Shown here one piece after another: positions 26,320 to 33,694 of a DNA stretch of 64,000 bases. The notes under the pieces were generated by a model, which searched no databases, was not told the origin of the DNA, and worked only from the letters and a program-made list of their open reading frames with translations. Positions within the stretch are counted from its first letter, which is position 1. Each line of letters begins with the position of its first letter. The translations under genes and the position numbers were made by a program. Origin of the DNA: an uncultured Duncaniella sp. (GTDB lineage Bacteria > Bacteroidota > Bacteroidia > Bacteroidales > Muribaculaceae). Location of the stretch: contig CAJTJG010000002.1 of NCBI GenBank assembly GCA_910576785.1, positions 124,001 through 188,000 on the forward strand, in the 5' to 3' direction.

Positions 26320-27141
26320 TCACAGTTTCATGCCGATACCGAACAGTGCGAAATCGTAGATCACGGGGTCGGCGGGATTGTAGCGCCGCAACCTTTCGGT
26401 AAGCTCCACGGCCGAACGGCGGTCATCTGCCTTGCGGGAGAGGAGTCCGAGTTCGCGCGACACATCGCCCACGTGGACATCCAACGGTATGAACAGCCGG
26501 TCGGGACCTATGACATCCCAAACGCCCATATCGACGATACCATCATCTCTCACCAGCCAGCGCAAGGCCATGTTGACACGCTTCAAAGCCGTGGTGGTCA
26601 GATTCTGCGGGAGGCACCGCGAGGCCACCGCCGATGATGCCTCGGGACCATTGGCCTCGCTGAGCATGGCATTGAGCCCTTCCACAAGGCTCCAGGAGGG
26701 ATACTCCGATGAGGCTATGCCGATGGCGCGTGCGAACTCCTGGAGGGAGCCGTGGCGTGAATACACGAGATGGAGTCCACGCAGATAATATTTGAGGTGA
26801 CGATTGAAGAATGTGCGGTGGATGTTGGCGTCATCCGGCAGATCCTCGTATTCTCCAGACATCAGGAAGGCGTACGGGGCATTGTCCATCAGCGCGAGCA
26901 TGCGGTCGCAGTCGCGGCATATCATCTTGCGGTTGCCCCACGCAATGGAGGCACACAGGAGCGAGGCGAGCTCGATGTCGCGCACATCGGCATAGCGGCG
27001 AGGAAACTGCACGGGATCTACACCTATAAACTCCGGGGAGTTTATGCGTGCCGCCTCAGTGTCGAGCAACTCGCGCAGCTCCTCCTCGCCCATAGCGGGT
27101 ACCGGGAGCGTATGCTCAGAAGATGGCTGCTGTATCGGCAT
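26320..27141 (-). CDS. TIGR02757 (DUF2400) family protein
   Basis: 273 residues. The family is widespread in Bacteroidota and distantly resembles HhH-GPD DNA glycosylases. Recognisable parts are FIGVDPVQFPRRYADVRDIELASLLCASIAWGNR near the N-terminus and LFIPLDVHVGDVSRELGLL near the C-terminus, where the invariant Asp-His pair lies. The biochemical role is not established. The start codon chosen overlaps the 3' end of the thioredoxin-like gene by 26 bp; an internal ATG at residue 17 is possible. It is probably translated from the same transcript as that gene. Confidence 0.8.
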   Translation of the reverse strand: MPIQQPSSEHTLPVPAMGEEELRELLDTEAARINSPEFIGVDPVQFPRRYADVRDIELASLLCASIAWGNRKMICRDCDRMLALMDNAPYAFLMSGEYEDLPDDANIHRTFFNRHLKYYLRGLHLVYSRHGSLQEFARAIGIASSEYPSWSLVEGLNAMLSEANGPEASSAVASRCLPQNLTTTALKRVNMALRWLVRDDGIVDMGVWDVIGPDRLFIPLDVHVGDVSRELGLLSRKADDRRSAVELTERLRRYNPADPVIYDFALFGIGMKL

Positions 27142-28234
27142 GGTTTACTGTCGACATTGCAGGAACATTCTCCGCCGAAGCGCTACGCGAAGCCTCGTAG
27201 GCCGACATGGCGTTGTCGACCGCCTCGATGAGTTCATTGCTCATCTTGTCGCGCGACACTATGATACCCTCGGGATTGATGAGAAGTATACACGGTATGC
27301 CGGATATGCCGTAGAGATCGGTTGGTATGGTCTGGGCATCAATTATACAGGGCCATGCCAGTCCATGGCTCTTTATGGCCTTCTCGGTATTGGCAGGTTC
27401 GTCCCACACGGCCACACCTACCACATTGAGACCCTTGCCATTGTACTTATTGTAGAGTTCCTTGATGACTTTGGCCTGACGCATGCACGGACCGCACCAG
27501 CTGGCCCAGAAATCCACAAGCGTGTACTCGCCTGGCTTGATATAATCGCTGAATTTCTGCTCCTTGCCATTCCATGTCACGGTGAAATCCTTGTAATGCT
27601 TCCCCTCCGAAGTCTCGGCCTTGGCCAGAAGAGCGTTGCGCAGACCTTTGACACGGGCTGACTGTCCGAGCGACGGATCGGCGGCTATGGCTGCGTCGAG
27701 AGCCTGCAGGTCCATGTCATAAGCCGTCTGTAGGAACCAGAAGAGACCGACCGGGCTGGAAGGATTCTCCTTGTAGGCCGAACGAGGTATATTATCGTAG
27801 ACAGCCACTATACTGTCGGCCGTGGCAGCCTGCACGGAGTCGTTGAGATCAAGTTTGCTATAACGTGTCTTGAGTTCAGACATCAGTTTGTTGTACGTCT
27901 CCATCCTGTCATTGAGCGGTGTGCCGGAGGCATTGCCGGCGGAGTCGAGAGAGACAGTGCCAGGCTCGACAATAAATATAGGGCCGCGCTGCCCGCTCAC
28001 CACAACCCGTCCGATGAAAGGCGTGGAGACATTCCCCTTGAACACGATTGAACCGCCGGTCACCACCGCAGAGTCAAGCTTCTCGCCTGAGTCAAAGTCC
28101 ATGAGATATGCCATGGTATTGTCCAGCGAGGCCGGCACAGGGATGTTGACCGTATAGTTAGGGCGCACATCCACAGCACATGCACTCATGCACAACAGCC
28201 CGCCCGCAAGGAGGGGCAAGATTCTTTTAATCAT
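27116..28234 (-). CDS. TlpA/ResA-like thioredoxin-fold lipoprotein with DUF4369-type N-terminus
   Basis: 372 residues from the ATG at 28234 (MIKRILPLLAGGLLCMSAC), which gives a lipoprotein signal with MSAC; a longer frame upstream crosses the groESL terminator. The N-terminal domain (about 25-130) resembles DUF4369, a helical linker follows, and then a C-terminal AhpC/TSA-Redoxin domain has the active site WCGPC near residue 243 and the cis-Pro loop GISGIPCILL. It is a periplasm-facing, membrane-anchored thiol-disulfide oxidoreductase, probably reducing. An unusual extension of about 30 residues rich in Ala, Ser and Asn follows the thioredoxin fold. Confidence 0.88.
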   Translation of the reverse strand: MIKRILPLLAGGLLCMSACAVDVRPNYTVNIPVPASLDNTMAYLMDFDSGEKLDSAVVTGGSIVFKGNVSTPFIGRVVVSGQRGPIFIVEPGTVSLDSAGNASGTPLNDRMETYNKLMSELKTRYSKLDLNDSVQAATADSIVAVYDNIPRSAYKENPSSPVGLFWFLQTAYDMDLQALDAAIAADPSLGQSARVKGLRNALLAKAETSEGKHYKDFTVTWNGKEQKFSDYIKPGEYTLVDFWASWCGPCMRQAKVIKELYNKYNGKGLNVVGVAVWDEPANTEKAIKSHGLAWPCIIDAQTIPTDLYGISGIPCILLINPEGIIVSRDKMSNELIEAVDNAMSAYEASRSASAENVPAMSTVNHADTAAIF

Positions 28235-28294
28235 AATTGTATACTTTTTTGAGGTTGATTTATGGCAAAGGTAATGAAAATCTACCTTGCCGTC

Positions 28295-28334
28295 AAGAAA
28301 AAACTCTCCGCCGGTCACAAGAACCGGCGGAGAG
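28295..28334 (-). terminator. Rho-independent terminator of groES-groEL
   Basis: On the minus strand CTCTCCGCCGGT, a 7-nt loop and ACCGGCGGAGAG form a perfect 12-bp stem (28304-28334), followed by TTTTTT. It lies about 60 bp after the groEL stop and separates groESL from the thioredoxin gene. Confidence 0.92.
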
Positions 28335-28395
28335 GATATTATCTTCATGACCGGAAGCCTGTGTGACTTCCGCATTCATGCATCAGTGGCGGATA

Positions 28396-30033
28396 TTACA
28401 TCATGCCGCCCATGCCACCCATACCGGGAGCGGGCATGGCGGGAGCAGGATTCTCGTCCTTCTTCTCGGCGATGACACACTCGGTGGTGAGGAACATTCC
28501 GGCGATGGATGCGGCGTTCTCAAGAGCCACGCGTGTCACCTTGGCAGGGTCGATCACACCGGCAGCCATGAGATTCTCATATCTGTCGGCACGGGCATTG
28601 TAGCCGAAGTCGGCATTGCCCTCCTTGACCTTCTGCACCACTACAGCGCCCTCCTGGCCGGCATTGGCTACGATCTGGCGGAGCGGCTCCTCGATGGCAC
28701 GCTGGATGATGTGGATACCGGTGGTTTCGTCCTCATTGTCACCTTTGACACCGTCGAGGAGCTTCACACAGCGGATGTATGCCACACCTCCACCGGGGAC
28801 GATACCCTCGGCGATGGCTGCACGGGTGGCGCTGAGAGCGTCATCCACACGATCCTTCTTCTCCTTCATCTCCACCTCGGAGGGAGCGCCGATGTGGAGC
28901 ACAGCCACACCTCCGGCGAGCTTGGCAAGACGCTCCTGGAGCTTCTCGCGGTCATAGTCGCTGGTGGTCTTCTCGATCTGGGTCTTGATCTGACCAACGC
29001 GGGCAGCGATGCTCTCTTTGTTGCCGGCACCGTTGACAATGGTGGTGTTCTCCTTGTTGATGGTCACCTTCTCGGCACGACCGAGCATCTCGACCGTAGC
29101 GCTGGCGAGCTGCATGCCCTTCTCCTCGGAGATGACAGTGCCGCCGGTGAGTATGGCGATATCCTCGAGCATCTCCTTGCGGCGGTCGCCGAATCCGGGA
29201 GCCTTGACGGCGCAGACCTTGAGCGAGCCGCGCAGACGGTTGACAACGAGGGTGGCGAGAGCCTCCTGATCAACATCCTCCGATATGATCACGAGACCGC
29301 GTCCGCTCTGGGCTGTGGCCTCGAGCACGGGAAGGATATCCTTGATGTTGGAGATCTTCTTGTCGTAGAGCAGGATGAAGGGGCTCTCCATCACACACTC
29401 CATCTTCTCTGTATCGGTGACGAAATAGGGTGAGATATAGCCGCGGTCGAACTGCATGCCCTCCACGATGTCCACTGTAGTCTCTGTGCCCTTGGCCTCG
29501 TCCACAGTGATGACACCCTCTTTCTTCACCTTCTTCATAGCCTCGGCAATGAGACGGCCTATGGCCTCGTCATTGTTGGCTGATATGCGGGCCACGTCCT
29601 CGATCTTCTTGAAGTCATCGCCTACCTCCTCGCTCTGGGCCTTGATGCCCTCGACCACGATGGCAACGGCACGGTCGATACCGCGCTTGATGTCCATGGG
29701 GTTGGCGCCGGCGGCAACGTTCTTGAGACCTACGTTGACAATAGCCTGGGCAAGCACGGTGGCTGTGGTGGTACCGTCGCCGGCATCATCGCCGGTCTTG
29801 GAGGCAACCTCCTTGACGAGCTGGGCACCCATGTTCTGGAACGGATCCTCGAGCTCGATCTCGCGGGCTACGGATACACCGTCCTTAGTGATGTGGGGTG
29901 CACCGAACTTCTTCTCGATGATCACATTGCGGCCCTTGGGACCAAGGGTCACCTTGACAGCATCGGCAAGAGCGTCGACACCCTTCTTGAGCTCCTCACG
30001 AGCCTTTATATCGAATTTGATTTCTTTAGCCAT
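28396..30033 (-). CDS. groEL: Chaperonin GroEL (Hsp60)
   Basis: 545 residues, the standard length. Typical segments are KVTLGPKGRNVIIEKKFGAPHITKDGVSVA at the N-terminal ATP site, GDGTTTATVLAQ, and the GGM-rich tail (GMGGMGGMM). It forms the 14-mer ATP-dependent folding chamber with GroES in the cytoplasm. It follows groES by 28 bp in one operon with a strong terminator behind it. Nothing unusual is seen. Confidence 0.98.
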   Translation of the reverse strand: MAKEIKFDIKAREELKKGVDALADAVKVTLGPKGRNVIIEKKFGAPHITKDGVSVAREIELEDPFQNMGAQLVKEVASKTGDDAGDGTTTATVLAQAIVNVGLKNVAAGANPMDIKRGIDRAVAIVVEGIKAQSEEVGDDFKKIEDVARISANNDEAIGRLIAEAMKKVKKEGVITVDEAKGTETTVDIVEGMQFDRGYISPYFVTDTEKMECVMESPFILLYDKKISNIKDILPVLEATAQSGRGLVIISEDVDQEALATLVVNRLRGSLKVCAVKAPGFGDRRKEMLEDIAILTGGTVISEEKGMQLASATVEMLGRAEKVTINKENTTIVNGAGNKESIAARVGQIKTQIEKTTSDYDREKLQERLAKLAGGVAVLHIGAPSEVEMKEKKDRVDDALSATRAAIAEGIVPGGGVAYIRCVKLLDGVKGDNEDETTGIHIIQRAIEEPLRQIVANAGQEGAVVVQKVKEGNADFGYNARADRYENLMAAGVIDPAKVTRVALENAASIAGMFLTTECVIAEKKDENPAPAMPAPGMGGMGGMM

Positions 30034-30061
30034 TTTTATCTACAATTAGAATTAGAGAGAA

Positions 30062-30337
30062 TTATTTTTCAATTACAGCGAGCACATCGCTCTGACGCAT
30101 GATGAGATATTTGGTGCCTTCCAGCTCTACCTCAGTGCCGGCATACTTGCCATAGAGCACTTCATCGCCGGCCTTTATGACCATCTCCTCATCCTTGGTA
30201 CCGTTTCCGGTGGAGATCACTGTGCCACGGAGAGGCTTCTCCTTGGCTGAATCGGGGATGATGATACCAGCTGCTGTAACCTCCTCAGCGGGAGTGGGGC
30301 TGATGAGGACTCTGTCTGCTAACGGTTTGATATTCAT
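30062..30337 (-). CDS. groES: Co-chaperonin GroES (Hsp10)
   Basis: 91 residues. NIKPLADRVLISPTPAEEVTAAGIIIPDSAKEKP includes the mobile loop that binds GroEL, and KAGDEVLYGKYAGTEVELEG is the core barrel. It is the first gene of the groESL operon. No CIRCE element (TTAGCACTC-N9-GAGTGCTAA) is upstream; instead a different perfect 20-bp palindrome is centred about 110 bp before the start. Confidence 0.98.
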   Translation of the reverse strand: MNIKPLADRVLISPTPAEEVTAAGIIIPDSAKEKPLRGTVISTGNGTKDEEMVIKAGDEVLYGKYAGTEVELEGTKYLIMRQSDVLAVIEK

Positions 30338-30437
30338 GATGATTATGGTTATTTTGTTGAATTTCTATATCATAGAGCGGAACAATGAAAGGTCCGCCGG
30401 TCAATGAATCAAGCACAAATCGTGCCACTCATCAACA

Positions 30438-30457
30438 TTGTCAGTCGCGACTGACAA
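30438..30457. promoter_or_regulatory. Perfect 20-bp palindrome upstream of groES and ssrA
   Basis: TTGTCAGTCGCGACTGACAA is a perfect dyad with no spacer. It lies in the 306-bp divergent region 30338-30643 between groES (minus) and ssrA (plus). Its form suggests an operator for a dimeric regulator, perhaps of the heat-shock operon. Apart from this and the ssrA promoter I see nothing else in that gap. Confidence 0.5.
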
Positions 30458-30575
30458 AATGGCAACATCCGCACTGTCATCTGTATTAAAACGTCTGTCC
30501 GCCCCCAAAAGTTCTCCATGCTACCAATCTATAAAAGCCATACTGACAATGAAATGTTAAAAATCAACCTCACAC

Positions 30576-30606
30576 TTGCATATCAACGTCAAATATACTA
30601 TCTTTG
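30576..30606 (+). promoter_or_regulatory. Promoter of ssrA
   Basis: TTG (30576-30578), 20 bp, TATCTTTG (30599-30606): a near-ideal Bacteroidota promoter, with the mature tmRNA 5' end 37 bp further on. Confidence 0.75.
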
Positions 30607-30643
30607 CAAAACTTATCCGCTTGCCTCAACAGGCACGACACAC

Positions 30644-31039
30644 GGGGCTGACTGGCTTTGACAGCGTGTAGAGGTGGTGAGTAAGCATGCAGAGTGATGA
30701 CGCCCACACTCTTAAATCAGAGACGTCGACAATTCAAATGGCGAAAACAACTACGCTCTCGCTGCTTAATCGAAGCACAGTAGATTAGCTTTATCCCTGC
30801 AACAGTTGCAGGGACGAGACATCACCCGATTGTCCTTTTTCCGAGACGGATCGACCAGGTGGTGCAGTTAAATCGGAAATATGGCGACGAAAGCCTCGCG
30901 ACTCGCCGAGACACACAGAGGATAAGGCAGTGATTGGTCGTTTCTTGCCTGTCACCGCACGAAAACCAAGTAGAAACTAAGCATGTAGAAAGCTCATTAG
31001 TTCCACGTTTGGACGAGGGTTCAAACCCCTCCAGCTCCA
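30644..31039 (+). ncRNA. ssrA: tmRNA (trans-translation RNA)
   Basis: About 396 nt. The 5' end GGGGCTGACTGG and the 3' end CAGCTCCA pair as the tRNA-like acceptor stem, and GGTTCAAACCCC... just before it is the T-arm, with GTTCAA as the T-loop. The tag reading frame at 30740-30769 encodes GENNYALAA followed by TAA, the tag known from Porphyromonas-type Bacteroidota. Pseudoknot-like GC stems lie between. CCA is not encoded after the discriminator A. It rescues stalled ribosomes with SmpB. The 3' end borders a mobile element, so this gene is the probable integration site. Confidence 0.97.
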
Positions 31040-31075
31040 CTTGCGATACCCGACCAAAATCGGAAAGTATCAGAC

Positions 31076-31110
31076 AAACCTCAGACTGTCAAGCAGTTCT
31101 GAGGTTTTTT
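31076..31110 (+). terminator. Rho-independent terminator after ssrA
   Basis: AAACCTCAGA (31076-31085), a 12-nt loop, TCTGAGGTTT (31098-31107) and a T-run to 31110. It ends the tmRNA precursor. If the element recombined inside the ssrA 3' end, this terminator was brought by the element. Confidence 0.88.
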
Positions 31111-31173
31111 AATGTCTAATCCTTTCCGGTTCAGGACGGAAATAAGACCGAAATCAGACCTCTCCAGACATAG

Positions 31174-31235
31174 TTTTGGCACTAACGTGGCACTAAGATT
31201 TTGCAATACCCGTTTAGTGCCAAAATAGTGCCAAA
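31174..31235. repeat. Paired direct and inverted GGCACTA repeats, probable integrase arm sites (att region)
   Basis: The motif GGCACTA occurs twice in direct orientation (31178-31184 and 31189-31195) and twice inverted as TAGTGCC (31215-31221 and 31226-31232). The two halves align as TTTGGCACTA-N3-TGGCACTAA against its complement. Such paired repeats between a tRNA-like gene end and a tyrosine integrase gene look like arm-type integrase sites of an att region (inference). The 517-bp gap 31040-31556 holds this region, the ssrA terminator and short TCCGACACA repeats, and no credible gene. Confidence 0.6.
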
Positions 31236-31533
31236 TACGCTTTCAATCATTTGTTATTCAAATAGTTAATCCGACACAACTCAGACAAAACTCGGAAAAT
31301 AGGCGACATTTTAAGACTCCGTAAACAGTATGTTAAAGCGTATGTCCGACACAGTTTCCGATTTTTTGACCTAAAGAGCCGAAATAATGGTTTGATATAG
31401 GTTGTCTGATTTACGTCCGCCATGTTAAAAATCCGCTAAGTCGTTGATTTGTCTATAGTTTGACTTCATTCCGACCAATCCATCTTTAAGTTCAACTCGT
31501 TAACATTGCAGCCGTTGACAAAATAGCTCAATG

Positions 31534-31549
31534 GTAACACTAAATCCAA
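31534..31549 (+). repeat. 16-bp leader repeat GTAACACTAAATCCAA, copy 1 (before integrase)
   Basis: Exact 16-bp match to 32929-32944; this copy ends 7 bp before the integrase ATG. A 12-bp core (CACTAAATCCAA) also occurs inverted at 36460-36471. A shared regulatory site in element leaders is likely. Confidence 0.55.
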
Positions 31550-31556
31550 CGTAAAG

Positions 31557-32774
31557 ATGAAAAAGAACACATTCAAAGTGGCGTTCATCATTCGTCGAAA
31601 CCAAGTGAACAAAGAAGGCAAGTGCGCCATAATGATTCGCATAACCGTTGACGGCGAATATGAACGTATCAATTCCACTCTCACGATAGAGCCGGAACTA
31701 TGGGATGCCACGGCATCAAAGGCAATCGGCAGGTCTTCAAAAATAGCCGAGTTCAATAAGAGAATTGCGGATATTCATCATGTCCTCAAAGAACACTACT
31801 ATGACATTCTCAATCGTCACGGTTATGTGACAGCCGAGATGGTTAAGAACGCCTTTACAGGTGTCACAGCCAAAGAAGAGTCACTCGTGCCGCTGTACCT
31901 CCAACATCTGGAAGACACAAAGAAGCTCGTCGGCCTTAGCAAAGCCGACCCCACATATAGAAAATATGAGCGGATGTATCGCCGTGTGGTGGAGTTCATG
32001 AAGAAGAAATACAACATCACTGACATTCCTCTCCGTGAGATCAAGCTCAGTTTCATTACTGACCTTGAATTCTTCCTCCGCACAGAGTACAAATACTCTC
32101 AAAACACTACCTACAAGTGCATGAAATTCTTCAAGCAGGTAATCAATAAAGGTATTCGAGCCGGGCTGATATTCGTTGACCCATTCAACGGGTACAAGAT
32201 AAGCTGTGAGAGAGTTGACCGAGGTTTTCTATCTGAAGATGAACTTGCCAAGATGATGACAAAGACATTCGGGTCTAAAAGACTTGAACAGGTACGCGAC
32301 ATCTTCATATTTGCGTGCTTCACGGGATTGGCATACATTGATCTTGCCAATCTTCGCGTTGACAACATCCAAAAGATGTTTGATGGTCGTCTGTGGATAG
32401 TCACACATCGGCAGAAAACAAACACAAAGGTCACGGTGCCCTTGCTTCCACCTGCACTCAAAATCCTCAACAAGTATGAAGGCCAGTTCCTTGATGGGCA
32501 GTTATTGCCCATCATAACCAACCAGAAACTCAACTGCTATCTCAAAGAGATTGCGGAAATATGTGAGATAAATAAGAACCTCACATTTCATCTGGCGCGG
32601 CACACTTTCGCAACTACGATGACACTCGGTAAGGGTGTGCCTATCGAGTCGGTCAGCAAGATGTTGGGCCATACCAATATCCAGACGACCCAAATCTACG
32701 CCAGAATCACAAACGACAAAATCAGCAAGGACATGGAAAACCTCGCACAAAATCTCGGTTCTCTCAATTTTTAG
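31557..32774 (+). CDS. Tyrosine recombinase / element integrase
   Basis: 405 residues. An N-terminal Arm-type DNA-binding domain (KVAFIIRRNQVNKEGKCAIMIRITVDGEYERI) is followed by a SAM-like core-binding domain (about 110-210) and the catalytic domain. Catalytic residues seen are HLARHTF (HxxR, near 345), LGHTNIQTTQIYARI (His and nucleophile Tyr, near 380) and the Lys in RQKTNTKVTV. The box I position reads FTGLAYIDL where most family members have TGLR, so the first Arg is absent, as in IntDOT of CTnDOT where it is Ser (family knowledge). It is placed about 520 bp after ssrA and reads away from it, which fits integration into the ssrA 3' end. A terminator follows. Confidence 0.93.
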   Translation: MKKNTFKVAFIIRRNQVNKEGKCAIMIRITVDGEYERINSTLTIEPELWDATASKAIGRSSKIAEFNKRIADIHHVLKEHYYDILNRHGYVTAEMVKNAFTGVTAKEESLVPLYLQHLEDTKKLVGLSKADPTYRKYERMYRRVVEFMKKKYNITDIPLREIKLSFITDLEFFLRTEYKYSQNTTYKCMKFFKQVINKGIRAGLIFVDPFNGYKISCERVDRGFLSEDELAKMMTKTFGSKRLEQVRDIFIFACFTGLAYIDLANLRVDNIQKMFDGRLWIVTHRQKTNTKVTVPLLPPALKILNKYEGQFLDGQLLPIITNQKLNCYLKEIAEICEINKNLTFHLARHTFATTMTLGKGVPIESVSKMLGHTNIQTTQIYARITNDKISKDMENLAQNLGSLNF

Positions 32775-32798
32775 TTGATATACCGCTAATTCACTGAT

Positions 32799-32840
32799 AA
32801 AGTGTCGGCTATATATCAATGGTCGGCACTTTGTCTTTTA
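32799..32840 (+). terminator. Terminator after the integrase
   Basis: AAAGTGTCGG (32799-32808) pairs with TCGGCACTTT (32823-32832) over 9-10 positions including wobbles, followed by GTCTTTTATTG. Confidence 0.7.
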
Positions 32841-32928
32841 TTGAAATACTTAACGAAAGTTAAAATATCAGGGTAGTACCTCGGGAACTACCTTATGCAC
32901 CTTTTGCTGATTTCCGAACTTTGCCAGC

Positions 32929-32944
32929 GTAACACTAAATCCAA
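32929..32944 (+). repeat. 16-bp leader repeat GTAACACTAAATCCAA, copy 2
   Basis: Identical to 31534-31549 and ends 10 bp before the ATG of the first HTH gene. Confidence 0.55.
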
Positions 32945-32954
32945 GAAACAATTT

Positions 32955-33320
32955 ATGGAAACAATTACACTGGAAACCCTCTACCAAAGAACGGTCACGC
33001 TTGAAGAAACGCTGACCCTGATTCTGGAGCTTCTCACAAAAGAGGAACGAAAGAAAAAAGAGTTGAAGAACGAGTGTGATGAAGTATCATCCATTCCGCC
33101 TATCCCAAACTCTATCGCCGCAAGACTATTGAAGATGTCAACCAGACAACTGCAACGTGTCCGCCGCAAATACCGGCTCACATGGGAGGAACGCGGACGC
33201 GAGGTTTACTATCATCTTGCGCCTATCCTCAAAGCAATAGCCCGTCTGCAATTAAAGTGGAGCGAGGCGGTGCTGGAAGAAATCAAGAAGTCCAACCGTA
33301 AAATCCCGACAGTACGATGA
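32955..33320 (+). CDS. Small DNA-binding protein of the mobile element (HTH)
   Basis: 121 residues from the ATG at 32955 (METITLETLYQRT); the frame continues upstream across the leader repeat, so the internal start is chosen. A charged helical N-terminus is followed by a MerR/excisionase-like helix-turn-helix: SIAARLLKMSTRQLQRVRRKYRLTWEERGREVYY. It probably regulates excision or transfer of the element. It overlaps the next gene by 4 bp (ATGA), indicating coupled translation. Confidence 0.7.
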   Translation: METITLETLYQRTVTLEETLTLILELLTKEERKKKELKNECDEVSSIPPIPNSIAARLLKMSTRQLQRVRRKYRLTWEERGREVYYHLAPILKAIARLQLKWSEAVLEEIKKSNRKIPTVR

Positions 33321-33625
33321 ACTCCGTAGAATACCGCCAGCTATGCCAGCTGATAAAGTCGATGGAAACTTCATTGTCGGGAAAGATTGACCGCTTTGCG
33401 AAAAATATGTTTGACGCTCTCAAAGGACTCGGCATAATTGACCCGGACAAGGACACCTTGCCAACCGCTGAGGTTTGCAGACATTACGGCATATCTGAAA
33501 GACAATTATATGAGTATCGTGCAAGCGGGGAACTACCCTTCATAAAGACCGGAAATGCCAAGAACTCCAAAATCAAGTACCGCATCGTAGATGTGATTGA
33601 GTTTTTCGCATTGCGCAACGCATAG
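33317..33625 (+). CDS. Excisionase-like HTH protein
   Basis: 102 residues. The C-terminal half is a winged-helix/MerR-like HTH: LPTAEVCRHYGISERQLYEYRASGELPFIKTGNAKNSKIKYRIVDVIEFF, the pattern of Xis-type and DUF3853-like proteins of Bacteroidota elements. Position right after the integrase and the first HTH gene supports a role as recombination directionality factor (inference). Confidence 0.75.
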   Translation: MNSVEYRQLCQLIKSMETSLSGKIDRFAKNMFDALKGLGIIDPDKDTLPTAEVCRHYGISERQLYEYRASGELPFIKTGNAKNSKIKYRIVDVIEFFALRNA

Positions 33626-33694
33626 ACAATCCATACACACAATAATAATCGCGTCGGCAACGGCGCAAGTTTCTAACCCAAAATTCTTATAATT

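Noticed and set aside
30822..31040. Minus-strand frame of 72 codons within ssrA
   Set aside because: The region is tmRNA; acceptor stem, T-arm and tag frame are all present.
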